This document shows positions 26,342-36,638 of a DNA stretch of 64,000 nucleotides, piece after piece; within the stretch, counting starts at the first letter, position 1; each line of letters starts with the position of its first letter. The notes beneath the pieces are model-generated. The model was not told the DNA's origin, did not search any database, and saw only the letters and a program-made list of their open reading frames with translations. The stretch lies in NCBI RefSeq assembly GCF_900129005.1, contig NZ_FQUN01000005.1:62001-126000 (forward strand), in the 5' to 3' direction. The translations under genes were made by a program, and so were the position numbers. The DNA comes from Leeuwenhoekiella marinoflava DSM 3653. GTDB taxonomy: Bacteria > Bacteroidota > Bacteroidia > Flavobacteriales > Flavobacteriaceae.

Positions 26342-26815
26342 CTATGAAAGATCTTCAAGTCTTTCAATAGTATTTAAAGACTTTTCAACCTCTAATTTCT
26401 GATTCTTAATCATAGAAGTAATTTCTGGACTAAAGTTTTTACTGTATAAAACTTCTTGATATTCTTCTACACTAGCTTTCTCACCACGGATGCATTCTTC
26501 TAAAATTGCTTCATCCTTATCTGAACTCAATGATTCTTTAACATTCATCCAAGTTCTATGTAAAGAGCCTGCAGCGCTTCCTGATTCTTTTGGTGTTTCA
26601 TTTAAATTGACTAAAACATCACTGATCTCTGTTGAAAAGCGATTGCGTAAAGCTGACTTCTGTTTCAAATATTCTTTCAGATTTACATCCTTAGCTTTTA
26701 CCATTGCTTCTTTGTATCCCTTTTCTGCATCATAATTTTTCTCTAATAAATGTTGAAGATTGGTTACTGTTTCTTCGTGAGATTTTCCTCTTGCTTTTTC
26801 TATCGTAGTTTGCAT
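26342..26815 (-). CDS. DUF2383 / PA2169-like four-helix-bundle protein
   Basis: This 157-residue all-helical cytoplasmic protein has the PA2169 pattern: NLQHLLEKNYDAEKGYKEAM, SAAGSLHRTWMNVKESLSS and EECIRGEKASVEEYQEVL. The fold is ferritin-like, but clear di-iron ligand pairs are not all present. The family function is unknown; it is often stress-linked in Bacteroidota. It is divergent from the channel gene. Confidence 0.85.
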   Translation of the reverse strand: MQTTIEKARGKSHEETVTNLQHLLEKNYDAEKGYKEAMVKAKDVNLKEYLKQKSALRNRFSTEISDVLVNLNETPKESGSAAGSLHRTWMNVKESLSSDKDEAILEECIRGEKASVEEYQEVLYSKNFSPEITSMIKNQKLEVEKSLNTIERLEDLS

Positions 26816-27042
26816 AATATGAATTGTTAGTTGAAAAATTTCTAATAAGGCTATGTATTTTTATAAGTAATACATCTTATTCGTTTTCTCACATAAAATT
26901 AAAATACAACTGCTCGTATATTATTTCAATTAATACAGTTTAACGTCTCTGCGTTAATTTAACTTAAGCTATAAGTCATTGTTAGTCGGGTTTTAAATAA
27001 ATAGTTTTATAACTTAGCTCATTTAGTGAGAGCCGGTAAATT

Positions 27043-27987
27043 ATGAGAACAACCCCCAGAACTTCTAAACAAAAAGAATACGACGACTTTGGTCTTGGAG
27101 AAAAAGCTACTGCTGGCCATTATAGAGTTCTAAATAAAGACGGCTCATTTAATATCAGAAAAGAAAATGTAGCTTTTTGGGAAAAAATAAATTTCTTCCA
27201 CGCTTTAGTATCTATGAAGTGGATCAAGTTTTTTGCTATTGTTCTTTCCTCTTATTTCTGTGTTAATCTCATTTTTGCTTCGATTTATATGCTTATTGGT
27301 ATCGAACACCTCACTGGAATTTATGGTACAACAACCGTAGAACAATTTGTTGAAGCTTTCTTTTTTAGTGCGCAAACCATTACTACTTTAGGTTATGGTC
27401 AGGTTGCACCTACCGGTATTTTAGCCAATATTGTTGCTGCTACAGAATCTATGATGGGACTTCTAGGATTCGCACTTGCTACCGGTATGGTTTACGGAAG
27501 ATTTTCTAAACCGGCTGCAAAATTAAAATACAGTCAGAATGCGGTGATTGCGCCTTATAGAGAAATTAATGGTTTTATGTTTAGAGTAGTTAATCCGCAC
27601 GGAAATCAATTGCTTGAGGTTGAAGCCAGCGTGTCGTTATCTATGCTTCGGGATAATTCTCAATTGAGAGATTTTTATACTCTTGATCTGGAACGTTCTA
27701 ATGTGGTTCTGCTACCAGCTGCATGGACAATCGTACATCCTATAACTGATGATAGTCCGTTTTATAGAATTTCCAAAGAAGATTTTTTAAGAAAGGATGT
27801 TGAGATTATAGTTGTTATTAAAGCTTTTGATGAAACCTTCTCGCAATCTGTTTATTCCCGGTCTTCTTATAAATATGCTGAAATAGAATGGGGAGCAAAA
27901 TTCACATATCTAATCTCGCACAAAAACGGAAAATCTGCCATAGATGTAAGCGGAATCAGCAAGACCGAAAAAGCCCTTCTTAATTAA
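27043..27987 (+). CDS. KirBac-type inward-rectifier potassium channel
   Basis: This 314-residue protein has two membrane helices (about residues 62-87 and 125-148) flanking a pore loop with the K+ filter TITTLGYGQVAP. The cytoplasmic C-terminal half is the beta-sandwich of Kir channels (LMFRVVNPHGNQLLEVEASVS is the first strand pair, and AWTIVHPITDDSPFY is conserved). The N-terminus has the typical amphipathic DFGLGEKATAGHYRVLNKDGSFN. It would form a tetramer in the inner membrane. Gating ligand unknown. Confidence 0.92.
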   Translation: MRTTPRTSKQKEYDDFGLGEKATAGHYRVLNKDGSFNIRKENVAFWEKINFFHALVSMKWIKFFAIVLSSYFCVNLIFASIYMLIGIEHLTGIYGTTTVEQFVEAFFFSAQTITTLGYGQVAPTGILANIVAATESMMGLLGFALATGMVYGRFSKPAAKLKYSQNAVIAPYREINGFMFRVVNPHGNQLLEVEASVSLSMLRDNSQLRDFYTLDLERSNVVLLPAAWTIVHPITDDSPFYRISKEDFLRKDVEIIVVIKAFDETFSQSVYSRSSYKYAEIEWGAKFTYLISHKNGKSAIDVSGISKTEKALLN

Positions 27988-28108
27988 CGCTGATTAACAA
28001 TACTTTTAAAGTTTCATTAAATAGACGGTCTTAAAGGTTGTAGATTAATATGTTTGTAAGACTTGCCTATGTAAGCAATTCAATTGTAACAAAACGCATT
28101 CAGAATTT

Positions 28109-28843
28109 ATGAGAAGATCCCTATTTGAATTTATTTATAAACTACGGAATGTTCTTGCTCAAAAATTCAAGCAATACAATGCAAATCTACCTTATATCTT
28201 AACGGTTACCATTGCATTGATTATTGTAATAATTGGGACAAACCTTTTTATAGAGCTTACAGATACGCTAGAGTCTGAAACACTTTCCGCATGGGATACT
28301 TCCGTTACAGATTATGTACTTTCCTATAGAAATCCAGCACTTACTAAATATTTTATGTTTGTGACAGACGTTGGTGATTTGTATGGTTACCTGATTGTTC
28401 TGGGAATCTTCTTTGGAGTTTCTTTCTTTGTTTTTAAACGATGGAAGTATGTCTTGCAAACAACACTTGTTCTAGCTTTAGCATCAGTTTCTAATGTTAT
28501 TTTAAAACGCTTTATAGATCGCGCGCGACCGAGTATAGAGCACTTAGTTTCAGTAGAAACATTGAGTTATCCTAGCGGTCACGCTATGAGCGCAATGGCT
28601 TTCTATGGGTTTCTCATTTATTTGTTTACGCAATTTAAAATGAATACACTTTTAAAATTTGTTTCTATAACTGTGCTAACCGCTCTTTTAATAAGTATTG
28701 GTATCAGCCGAATTTACTTAGGTGTGCACTTCCCTTCTGATATTGCAGGCGGATTTATAGCAGGATTTATCTGGGTGATCTTTTGTATTCTTTTATTCAA
28801 CATCATTGAACTCTTTAAAAGAGATCCACAAACAAAATCCTAA
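28109..28843 (+). CDS. PAP2-family membrane phosphatase
   Basis: This 244-residue protein has about six membrane helices and all three PAP2 phosphatase motifs: KRFIDRARPS, PSGH and SRIYLGVHFPSD. The N-terminal half contains the usual WDTSVTDYVLSYRNP loop. It may dephosphorylate lipid phosphates such as undecaprenyl pyrophosphate or phosphatidic acid at the outer face of the inner membrane; the substrate is not fixed by sequence. Only six bases separate its stop from the convergent tamL stop. Confidence 0.9.
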   Translation: MRRSLFEFIYKLRNVLAQKFKQYNANLPYILTVTIALIIVIIGTNLFIELTDTLESETLSAWDTSVTDYVLSYRNPALTKYFMFVTDVGDLYGYLIVLGIFFGVSFFVFKRWKYVLQTTLVLALASVSNVILKRFIDRARPSIEHLVSVETLSYPSGHAMSAMAFYGFLIYLFTQFKMNTLLKFVSITVLTALLISIGISRIYLGVHFPSDIAGGFIAGFIWVIFCILLFNIIELFKRDPQTKS

Positions 28844-28849
28844 AGCTTT

Positions 28850-31153
28850 TTAGAATGGATAACCGATTGCAAAGTTGAGTATAGGGTTTTCAAAATCCCA
28901 AGACCAACGTTCACCTTCGGCTAAACTAGGATCGTGAAAGGGTGCTCCAAGATCTAAACGAATTACAAAATTCTGAATATCTACACGCATTCCAAAACCA
29001 CCACCTATTCCCAGTTGATTCATAAAATCACTACCAAAAGTATCGCCATCTAAGGCTTCGTTATCTGTAGTATTCCACACATTACCAGCGTCTACGAAAA
29101 ATGCTCCCTGAAGTAAGCTAATTAACGGAAAACGGTATTCTAGATTAGCTTCTAACCTTAAATTACCGGTCTGGTCATAGTAACTGTAAGTTTGACTATC
29201 ATCTGGTTGATAAGTACCGGGACCTAACGAGCGAGTTCTAAATGCACGCACGCTATAAGGACCACCCGCAAAATATTGCTTAGTATATGGCACAACATCA
29301 GAATTTCCATAAGGTATACCTATACCTGCAAAAAGCCGAGCTGCAATGGTTTGCTTTTCAGCAAAATTAAAATGATATCTGATGTCTCCATCAATACGCG
29401 CAAATTGTGCATATTCTAATCCAAAAATAGTTTGTGGTTTATCTCCACCAGCGATCAGACTCAAGCTGTTTCCTGCAGTTTCAAAATTTCCATTAAAATA
29501 GATTTGATGCTTTTTGCCGGTGTCCACCATTCCATTATAAATAAAGGAATACGTCAAACCCGAAATAAACTGCTGATCAAAACTGGTCTGTAAAAATGGA
29601 TTTGCAGCAAGAATTTCATCAAAAGCAGCGGTGGTATTTGCAAGTGAAACATAATTTATAGAAACCGGATTGATCTCGTGCGTTACATATTTATTAGCCT
29701 GCCACACATAACCAAATTTAGCTTCCACAGAACCTAAAGTGAAATACTGCGTACGGTTTAAATAGGATACTCCCAGTTGCATTCTGGTTTTAGGAATATC
29801 ATATTTAAAATAGTTCTTAGAAATTTCAATAGGAAAAAGCATTCTGGGGAAAATAAGTTCACCACTAACCCCTAGCTGAATACTAGATGAACCTTGGTTG
29901 TTACCCGATCCTCCGGCTTGTATTTCATAAGCCCCATCTAAAGAAATATTCAAGGTTTCACCACCTTTAAACAAGTTTCGATTTATAAAAGTAAGGCCCA
30001 AGCCCGGCCCGGAAAATCCATTAGATTTTGTTACAGCTTTTACTTCTGCGCGTACTGCACGCTTATTTAATGGCGATAAGAAAATATTTGCAGACAACTG
30101 CCCTAGACTATCTTCATCATTATTTTCTAGCTCATCATATCTGATATTCACAAATTTATATGCGCCTATAGAACCCAGACGTCTTCCTGTTGCTTTTGAA
30201 GTTGACGGACTATAGAAATCACCTTCTTCGATTAAAACAAAAGGATCTAAGCGTTTGGGTTTAAAATACACTTCATCTTGAATGAAATCTTTTTCTGCAA
30301 AGCGGATTGTATCTAAAGCTGTGCTATCTAAGTCTACCCGATTATTAGGGTAGATATTTACCTTAGCGATTTTATAAGGTACAATTGATTTCTTCGGAAC
30401 GTCTTTTTTTAACCTTAGAAACAAGTCAAATTTTTTGTTCTTATACTGATTAGTATCGGTCTCAAAAATTAAAAATCCAGAGTTGAAATTATAATAACCT
30501 TCTGCTTTTAAATACGTATCAATACGTTCCCGCTCTGCTTTCATTGCATTAAGACTGAAACGCATATCAGGTTTAATTAAGGTTTCTGAAAACGAGTTTT
30601 TTATTTTACCATAAACTGGAAGCGTATCATTATCTAACTGAAAAGTTTTGAGTCGGTATGGTTTAGATAAGCATAAATTATAAATAGCCTCTGCCTCTTT
30701 ATTTGCGGTATCACGCACAATTTTTGAGTTTGCCACACTGTAAAAAAAGCCTTTATTTTCTAAACGATTCAACAGAATTTGCTCCATCTCATAGGTTTCA
30801 ATATCTGTATCATAAAGAGGTTCCTGACCCATTTTTTTATTTAGAAATTTATTTATAAAACCCGGTTTTTCCCTATTGGCTTTATAATGAAAATACAAAC
30901 CCGGATATCCACCCAAAACCGAACTTATGGGCTCTGGTCGTAAAGCAGCTTTTAAATCCAATTCTATATCTGCAATATCATTTACAACAGAATCTGGCGT
31001 AAGTATGACCGTTTCTTTAGTATATAGAAACTTATCTTCCGGTATAAAACGGTCTACTGAACAACTGTATAGAAACAATACAGCAAGAAGAGTAAGTAAA
31101 ATTTGAGCTGTACTTATCGAAAAAATTGTTTTTTTATTATTCATTACTTTCAT
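28850..31153 (-). CDS. tamL: Outer-membrane translocation and assembly lipoprotein TamL
   Basis: This 767-residue protein has a lipoprotein signal (LFLYSCSVDRF, Cys about 31), unlike proteobacterial TamA. POTRA-like regions fill residues about 40-350, then an Omp85-type C-terminal beta-barrel with GGPYSVRAFRTRSLGPGTY (the VRGF/Y-like loop-6 motif) and a final strand ending FAIGYPF. It works with TamB in moving proteins or phospholipids to the outer membrane. The start overlaps the end of tamB by 17 bases (or 8 if the ATG at 31144 is used), so they are translationally coupled. Confidence 0.9.
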   Translation of the reverse strand: MKVMNNKKTIFSISTAQILLTLLAVLFLYSCSVDRFIPEDKFLYTKETVILTPDSVVNDIADIELDLKAALRPEPISSVLGGYPGLYFHYKANREKPGFINKFLNKKMGQEPLYDTDIETYEMEQILLNRLENKGFFYSVANSKIVRDTANKEAEAIYNLCLSKPYRLKTFQLDNDTLPVYGKIKNSFSETLIKPDMRFSLNAMKAERERIDTYLKAEGYYNFNSGFLIFETDTNQYKNKKFDLFLRLKKDVPKKSIVPYKIAKVNIYPNNRVDLDSTALDTIRFAEKDFIQDEVYFKPKRLDPFVLIEEGDFYSPSTSKATGRRLGSIGAYKFVNIRYDELENNDEDSLGQLSANIFLSPLNKRAVRAEVKAVTKSNGFSGPGLGLTFINRNLFKGGETLNISLDGAYEIQAGGSGNNQGSSSIQLGVSGELIFPRMLFPIEISKNYFKYDIPKTRMQLGVSYLNRTQYFTLGSVEAKFGYVWQANKYVTHEINPVSINYVSLANTTAAFDEILAANPFLQTSFDQQFISGLTYSFIYNGMVDTGKKHQIYFNGNFETAGNSLSLIAGGDKPQTIFGLEYAQFARIDGDIRYHFNFAEKQTIAARLFAGIGIPYGNSDVVPYTKQYFAGGPYSVRAFRTRSLGPGTYQPDDSQTYSYYDQTGNLRLEANLEYRFPLISLLQGAFFVDAGNVWNTTDNEALDGDTFGSDFMNQLGIGGGFGMRVDIQNFVIRLDLGAPFHDPSLAEGERWSWDFENPILNFAIGYPF

Positions 31154-34100
31154 TCTCCTCTTCGGTTTTTGCAGGAAACATGGATTGCCACAATTCTGTA
31201 AACTTGTTAAACTCGCGTGTAAACAACAGTGAAATTCCGTTTACGATTATTTGCCCATCAATTATATTCTCAAACTGACTGCGTCTGTATCCGCGTAAGC
31301 GATACCTGCCATCTTCGGTTAATAAGTATTCTATACTAACATTTCCCACTACAGGTGCAGTTCCGTTATCAGAATTACCGCTTCCCTGAAGATCTACAGC
31401 ACTACCTACACTCACTACAAGACGATCATCAAATAACTTTTTTTGAGCTGCAACATCCAGTGTTGTACGATCTTGCGGTGCACTACCTTGATAATCTGTG
31501 TAACTATCCAGACCAAAATTGAGGTCAAAACCGGTATTACCTAATAATTTATCAGAAAAAACATTCAACTGATCTGAAATAGCATCGTTCAGGTTATCCC
31601 GTGCAATACTTGCCGTTCCGCCTCCACTACCATCGCTGGAAGAACTGGGGAAAAAGCGGTTGAGAACCAATAATGAAAAAACCTGTTTGTTAAGTTCGTT
31701 CTCCTGTTGATTCAGTTGTTGTACGCGCGTATAAACCTGACCACCTACTGCTCCTCTGCTTGCCTCAGGAATATCTAAATTGAAATTGATAACTGGCTGC
31801 ATCAATTCTCCATTGATATTAATATAAACCTGAAAGGGAACCTCCTGACGGTATTGCATTTGCGTGCTCAAGTCTGCACCACTAGTCTGTGAAGCCATCA
31901 AGCCACTTGCTGAAGTTTCAACACTATAATAGGCTTTGATGTCCAAATCTGCATCAAACGGATCTCCAGACCAGGTTATACGACTATCAGGAGCTAGCTC
32001 AAATCTTCGGTTTACCAGATTGTAGAGGTTCATCTCATAATGACCTTCTGTAACATCATAACGACCGCTTAACGTCATTCTTCCGTTAGGATACATATCA
32101 AACTCAAAATCACCCGTACCGCTTACCTGAAAATTATCACCTGTTTGTTCATCTATAATTAAATTAAACTTGGCTCCTTTTGCAATTTTAAAAGCAGCAT
32201 CAATTGCAAAACCAGAAACTGTATAAGATTCCTCTTCTCCATTAGTCAATATTGCGTCTGGATTTTCTTTATTTACAAAAATCACAACACCATCTTTCGA
32301 CTCAATCTGTACCTCAGAGGGTGGAAGCACATAGGTAACATCTGTTGCTGAACTCACAGTTAGATCTAAATTAACCTTAGGCAGTATTAAATCTCCCGTA
32401 ATCTTAGTTTCAGCATCAAAAACTACAGTCCCGTAAACCAAATCAAAATCATCTTTTGTTGAATTTAAAGCTTTGAAATTTTCAGCCTTCATCGTTAGGT
32501 CAAAAGTTGGATTCACAAAACTTTCGGTACCTACTTCTCCATTAACCACAATAGCATTTGAACTGGCATCCTGAATTTTAAAATCACTAAAATATACCGC
32601 CTTATTGTCTAGTTGAATTTCTTCGTTGGCTAATAAAAACGGAGCATTCAGTTTAGTAACTTCAAATTGTGCCTGATTGAATTTAAAATTACCTTCATAT
32701 TTCGGTTCTAAAGTGGTTCCGCTTAGCGAAATTGTTCCACTTATAGTTCCTGAGGCTTCAGAAAGTTCTCCCATCGAAAAGTTCTCCAATGCATTTACAT
32801 CGAAGCGATTCATATCTAGACTCATATCAATAGAAGCGGCTGTTTCGTTAGCTGTATAAGTACCGGTAAGCTCCATATCTGCTACACCTTCTTTTATTTT
32901 TAAATCAAAATCATATCCCTTATTTACTATTGAATTTCCGGTTGCAGTAAGCACGCCCATATTAGTCTCTATAACCTCAAAATCAATAATTTTAAGATCC
33001 AGTACCATCCCTGGACTTGTATATGGATCCTCTACTGCAAACTGACCGCTGAGTTTCCCCCTTGCAAGAGACTCGTTTGGATTTAACAGCGACATAATAT
33101 TTGCCAGTTTAAAATTGATAAAACTAACACCCAAATGTTCTTTAGAAATACCCGAAAGGTTATTACCGGCTTCAATTTGCTGATCCTGATATGACAAAAC
33201 AAAATCTTCAAAAATGGTATTAGACTCTGTAAACGTTATACTATTATTGGGATTTACGTCCCATTTTTTAGTGTTCAGAATAAAATCTTCAGGATCTATA
33301 CTTACCTTAATATTATCTTCTTCAAGCATTATTTTAGATAACACATGCATCAGTTTTTCTTCATCATGCATAGACAAGAAATCTAAATACATCATACTGT
33401 TTGTAACCCTTCCGCCCAGACGGGTATTTTTCATATCTACAGGACCTGCGATCAGCTCTTTAAGCCCCAGACCAAAATCCATATTTTCCTTATCAGAACG
33501 CATTTTAAAAGCCAGACTGTCTATGGTATAGCCGTTATAATTTATATATGGCAACTCGATATCTGCGGTAAGTGTTCGCTTATATTCATCAAAGTCTATC
33601 GCAATATCTACAGTATCTAACTCTCTAAGATTCGGTATAAATACTTCACCTAAAATAGGTGCCTGATGCACAGAACCCCGAATTTTCATCAGAACAGGAT
33701 TTACAAGGGTATCTATTTTAGAATCCTTATCCAAATAACGTTTAAAATGACGTTGAACAGCAGTCAAAAATTGTTGCGGACTCGCATTAGATTCTAAATC
33801 CAGACTTAAAATACGATTGCTAATATCTAAAGATGTGGTATCAGGTTTTACAAAAATAGCAATATCTAAATCGCCCAATTGATAGGCTTTATCATCGTAA
33901 ACAGCCACTCCTCTATTAATCTCAGATTTGATCTCATAATCTTCAGGAACTCCTTTAAAATAACCTTTGAGTGTAAGAGCAGTTTTGATATTTTGTTCGG
34001 TTAAACCTAGAGCTTGCAGATCTGCTCCAATAAGGTCTAAGTCAACGGTAGCTGCAGAAGCTACAGAGTCCAGAATTACAGAAGCGTTTAACTTCATGTT

Positions 34101-36119
34101 CAAATTATCGTCTTTGTAAGCCGAAACTAAATTCCCTTCTCCATTTTTAAAAGTTCCGTTGAGGTTAAGATCTTTAAAAAGATAATCATTAAAACCTAAG
34201 CTGTCAACCGTGGCTTTTAATGTTGCGTTAAGGTCATTTAATGTGCTACCAGAACCTGTAGCGGTCAGTTTCATATCTAAAACGCCCAGCATCTCATTTT
34301 GCATCAAAGTACCCAGTTGAATTTGCGTAGCGATAACATCACCTTCAAAATTTATAGTTTCACCAAAACCAGCTGTACCATCTAAGCTTACCACCCCATC
34401 TGTAGTGGTCAATTTGCTTTTTGTAATGATTTTTGTTGTGTTTCCTTTAAAAGAACCCGCAAGCTGAACATTTTCAGGTAATTGAACGCCTAACTCCTGC
34501 TCATTTAAAAATCGATTCAGATCAGGTTTTGTACTGTTAACTTTATAAACCGGAATATTAAAGGCTAATTGCTCAGGAGTTGTCGCATTATAGATAGATC
34601 CTTGAAGGCTTAAGTTGGTTTGACTTCCCCAACTAAAACGTGTGGGTTTTATATTTAAAGCATCAAGACTACCGCTCATTCTTAAGCTACCGGTTAGTAA
34701 ACGCTTACTTAAAGTAGCTATATATTCATTACTTCTTAAGTCTGGCTGAAACCTAAAAACCGTGTTAAGATCTGCTACAATTTGTGGTATTTGTAAATTA
34801 AGTTGAGCTGAACCGGGATTTTCAATTAATCCATCTAACGAATTATACTTGAGCTTTGCATCTCCCTGAAGTTTATTCTGATTGAGCGCAAGTGATAGAT
34901 TGTTGAAATCAAGATTTTGATCCGTTACATTTAAATTGAATGCTAACTCCTCTAAATTCAATCCTGAAGCTTCGATAAAACTAGCTGAGATAAAATCAGC
35001 TTTAAATGCTTTATCCTTCAACTGAATGTTTTCGATATCCAGATTAAGATCGGTTAGTGCTATGGCATTCGCATTAAAAATACCCGGAGTAACTTGCGCA
35101 CCGTCTAATATATAATTTATGGAGTTATCAGCAAGATTTATACGATCAATCAGTATAGTAAACTCCGGCCAAACTGAAGTTGAAGCAGTTGAAGTTTCAG
35201 CAGCAGCAGGTTTTTCAACTGTTGTCATCGCCACCTGAACAACCGAATTATTGAGCAGTACTTCCCCTATTTCAGCATAATTAGTTTGTAAATCAACTTG
35301 TGGAATATCGGTCTCAAAATCTCCTAGTTCTGCTACTGCAGCGATACCATCTGGCACTGAGGTATAATCTACCGTAACCTGATTGATTCTTAAATTCTGC
35401 ACGCTGAACTTAGGCATAGGAACTTCAGAAGAATCCTCCGAAACCGGTAACGGTTTAGTTTGCTTATAAACAAGCTTTGTATCATTTAAATAAACGTCAC
35501 CCACATCAAAGTTCATATTCTCAAGATCTGTCTTACGCATATTCAGCTCCAGTTCTTTGAGATTTAAACGAGCTTGCATACCCCCCACTTCATCAAGGTA
35601 ATTCAGATCAAAATCTTTAAAAGTAAAGTCTCCTAGATTGAGTTGAAGCGCCGTTGTATCTGCAGCAGTTTGATTTACCGTTGTAGTATCGGTAGTAGCA
35701 AAAGCATTTATTAAAAACTGGTAATTAAACCCTGCAACCGAATCTTTTCTGATCACGTTTGCTTTAGCCCCTTCCCAGGTTACGTCATCTACACCTATTG
35801 CTCCTCCTTTAATTATTGACCACAATGGTATTTCTGCTTCAAGATGTTTGCTGTAAACCAGCGTATCTCCTTTTGTATCTTCCAGATAAAGACCATCTAA
35901 AGAAATATTTCCATCAAAAGTCACAAAGAGTTTTTTGATTTGAATCTCTGTATTGGTTTTATCTGTAATGTAATTAATCGCTTTATCTACGATAATACCT
36001 TGCCCCCACGGACTGCGAATAAAAAGCACCAAGAGTAAAAATAAAAGGAGAATAACCGCAAGTGTCTTACCAAGAATTCTCAGGATTTTAAAAAAAATGC
36101 GCTTGCCTTTTTTACTCAT
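31137..36119 (-). CDS. tamB: Inner-membrane-anchored TamB
   Basis: This 1660-residue protein has one N-terminal membrane helix (TLAVILLLFLLLVLFI) followed by a very long repetitive beta-rich region (AsmA-like/beta-taco) and a C-terminal TamB (DUF490) domain, with PQDRTTLDVAAQKKLFDDRL and LTEDGRYRLRGYRRSQ near the end. Such proteins bridge the periplasm and, with TamL/TamA, move lipids or assist outer-membrane insertion. First gene of a two-gene operon. Confidence 0.92.
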   Translation of the reverse strand: MSKKGKRIFFKILRILGKTLAVILLLFLLLVLFIRSPWGQGIIVDKAINYITDKTNTEIQIKKLFVTFDGNISLDGLYLEDTKGDTLVYSKHLEAEIPLWSIIKGGAIGVDDVTWEGAKANVIRKDSVAGFNYQFLINAFATTDTTTVNQTAADTTALQLNLGDFTFKDFDLNYLDEVGGMQARLNLKELELNMRKTDLENMNFDVGDVYLNDTKLVYKQTKPLPVSEDSSEVPMPKFSVQNLRINQVTVDYTSVPDGIAAVAELGDFETDIPQVDLQTNYAEIGEVLLNNSVVQVAMTTVEKPAAAETSTASTSVWPEFTILIDRINLADNSINYILDGAQVTPGIFNANAIALTDLNLDIENIQLKDKAFKADFISASFIEASGLNLEELAFNLNVTDQNLDFNNLSLALNQNKLQGDAKLKYNSLDGLIENPGSAQLNLQIPQIVADLNTVFRFQPDLRSNEYIATLSKRLLTGSLRMSGSLDALNIKPTRFSWGSQTNLSLQGSIYNATTPEQLAFNIPVYKVNSTKPDLNRFLNEQELGVQLPENVQLAGSFKGNTTKIITKSKLTTTDGVVSLDGTAGFGETINFEGDVIATQIQLGTLMQNEMLGVLDMKLTATGSGSTLNDLNATLKATVDSLGFNDYLFKDLNLNGTFKNGEGNLVSAYKDDNLNMKLNASVILDSVASAATVDLDLIGADLQALGLTEQNIKTALTLKGYFKGVPEDYEIKSEINRGVAVYDDKAYQLGDLDIAIFVKPDTTSLDISNRILSLDLESNASPQQFLTAVQRHFKRYLDKDSKIDTLVNPVLMKIRGSVHQAPILGEVFIPNLRELDTVDIAIDFDEYKRTLTADIELPYINYNGYTIDSLAFKMRSDKENMDFGLGLKELIAGPVDMKNTRLGGRVTNSMMYLDFLSMHDEEKLMHVLSKIMLEEDNIKVSIDPEDFILNTKKWDVNPNNSITFTESNTIFEDFVLSYQDQQIEAGNNLSGISKEHLGVSFINFKLANIMSLLNPNESLARGKLSGQFAVEDPYTSPGMVLDLKIIDFEVIETNMGVLTATGNSIVNKGYDFDLKIKEGVADMELTGTYTANETAASIDMSLDMNRFDVNALENFSMGELSEASGTISGTISLSGTTLEPKYEGNFKFNQAQFEVTKLNAPFLLANEEIQLDNKAVYFSDFKIQDASSNAIVVNGEVGTESFVNPTFDLTMKAENFKALNSTKDDFDLVYGTVVFDAETKITGDLILPKVNLDLTVSSATDVTYVLPPSEVQIESKDGVVIFVNKENPDAILTNGEEESYTVSGFAIDAAFKIAKGAKFNLIIDEQTGDNFQVSGTGDFEFDMYPNGRMTLSGRYDVTEGHYEMNLYNLVNRRFELAPDSRITWSGDPFDADLDIKAYYSVETSASGLMASQTSGADLSTQMQYRQEVPFQVYININGELMQPVINFNLDIPEASRGAVGGQVYTRVQQLNQQENELNKQVFSLLVLNRFFPSSSSDGSGGGTASIARDNLNDAISDQLNVFSDKLLGNTGFDLNFGLDSYTDYQGSAPQDRTTLDVAAQKKLFDDRLVVSVGSAVDLQGSGNSDNGTAPVVGNVSIEYLLTEDGRYRLRGYRRSQFENIIDGQIIVNGISLLFTREFNKFTELWQSMFPAKTEEENESNE

Positions 36120-36293
36120 AGAAACTATTATAACAAAGTAGGTGTATAAAGAACTTTGAAAGTGCTAAAATACTATTAATACTAGCGCTCAAAACACTAT
36201 CTCATATTAAAACCTTGTTATAATTTTCTATAAATGCAGTTAAAAATGCCTTGAAAACGATAGCCAAACCCTAGCTTACAAAAAAGAAAAGAT

Positions 36294-36560
36294 ATGAGTA
36301 CTAAAGAGAAAACAAAAGCAGATTACAATTCTGATCTTACCAAAGATGACCTAGACATTTTAAATCAAAAGAATATCCATAAAGATGGTGGTGTTGATGA
36401 GCAATTGCGTGATCGCGTAAAAGATGTAGATTTCACAGGTAAAGATTTAGACATTCCTACGGAAGAAAAAACGACTAATCTTAAGGATGAAGAAAACAAA
36501 TTGTATAGTCAGGGAGGTTCCAGAAATAACAACCTGGAAGAACAAAAAGGCGAGTTATAA
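36294..36560 (+). CDS. Small hydrophilic protein of unknown function
   Basis: This is an 88-residue, highly charged protein, rich in D, E, K and N, with almost no hydrophobic core and no signal, so it is probably disordered. Short motifs repeat loosely (KDDLDILNQKN, GKDLDIPTEEK). It has an ATG after an A-rich leader and a strong terminator after it, so it looks expressed. Low-complexity proteins of this kind are often stress-induced in flavobacteria, but I cannot name a family. Confidence 0.7.
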   Translation: MSTKEKTKADYNSDLTKDDLDILNQKNIHKDGGVDEQLRDRVKDVDFTGKDLDIPTEEKTTNLKDEENKLYSQGGSRNNNLEEQKGEL

Positions 36561-36585
36561 AATTTTAAAATACACTAAACCAAAA

Positions 36586-36622
36586 GCAAAGAAAGAGGCG
36601 CAAATTGCGCCTCTTTCTTTGC
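36586..36622. terminator. Bidirectional terminator with 16-bp perfect stem
   Basis: 36586-36601 pairs with 36607-36622 around the loop AAATT. It lies between convergent genes. Confidence 0.88.
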
Positions 36623-36638
36623 TTTGTCTAATAAAATA

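Noticed and set aside
27043-28843. Channel and PAP2 genes as a defence or signalling module
   Set aside because: Both are common stand-alone housekeeping-type genes, separated by 120 bases with no shared motif; nothing supports a joint system.
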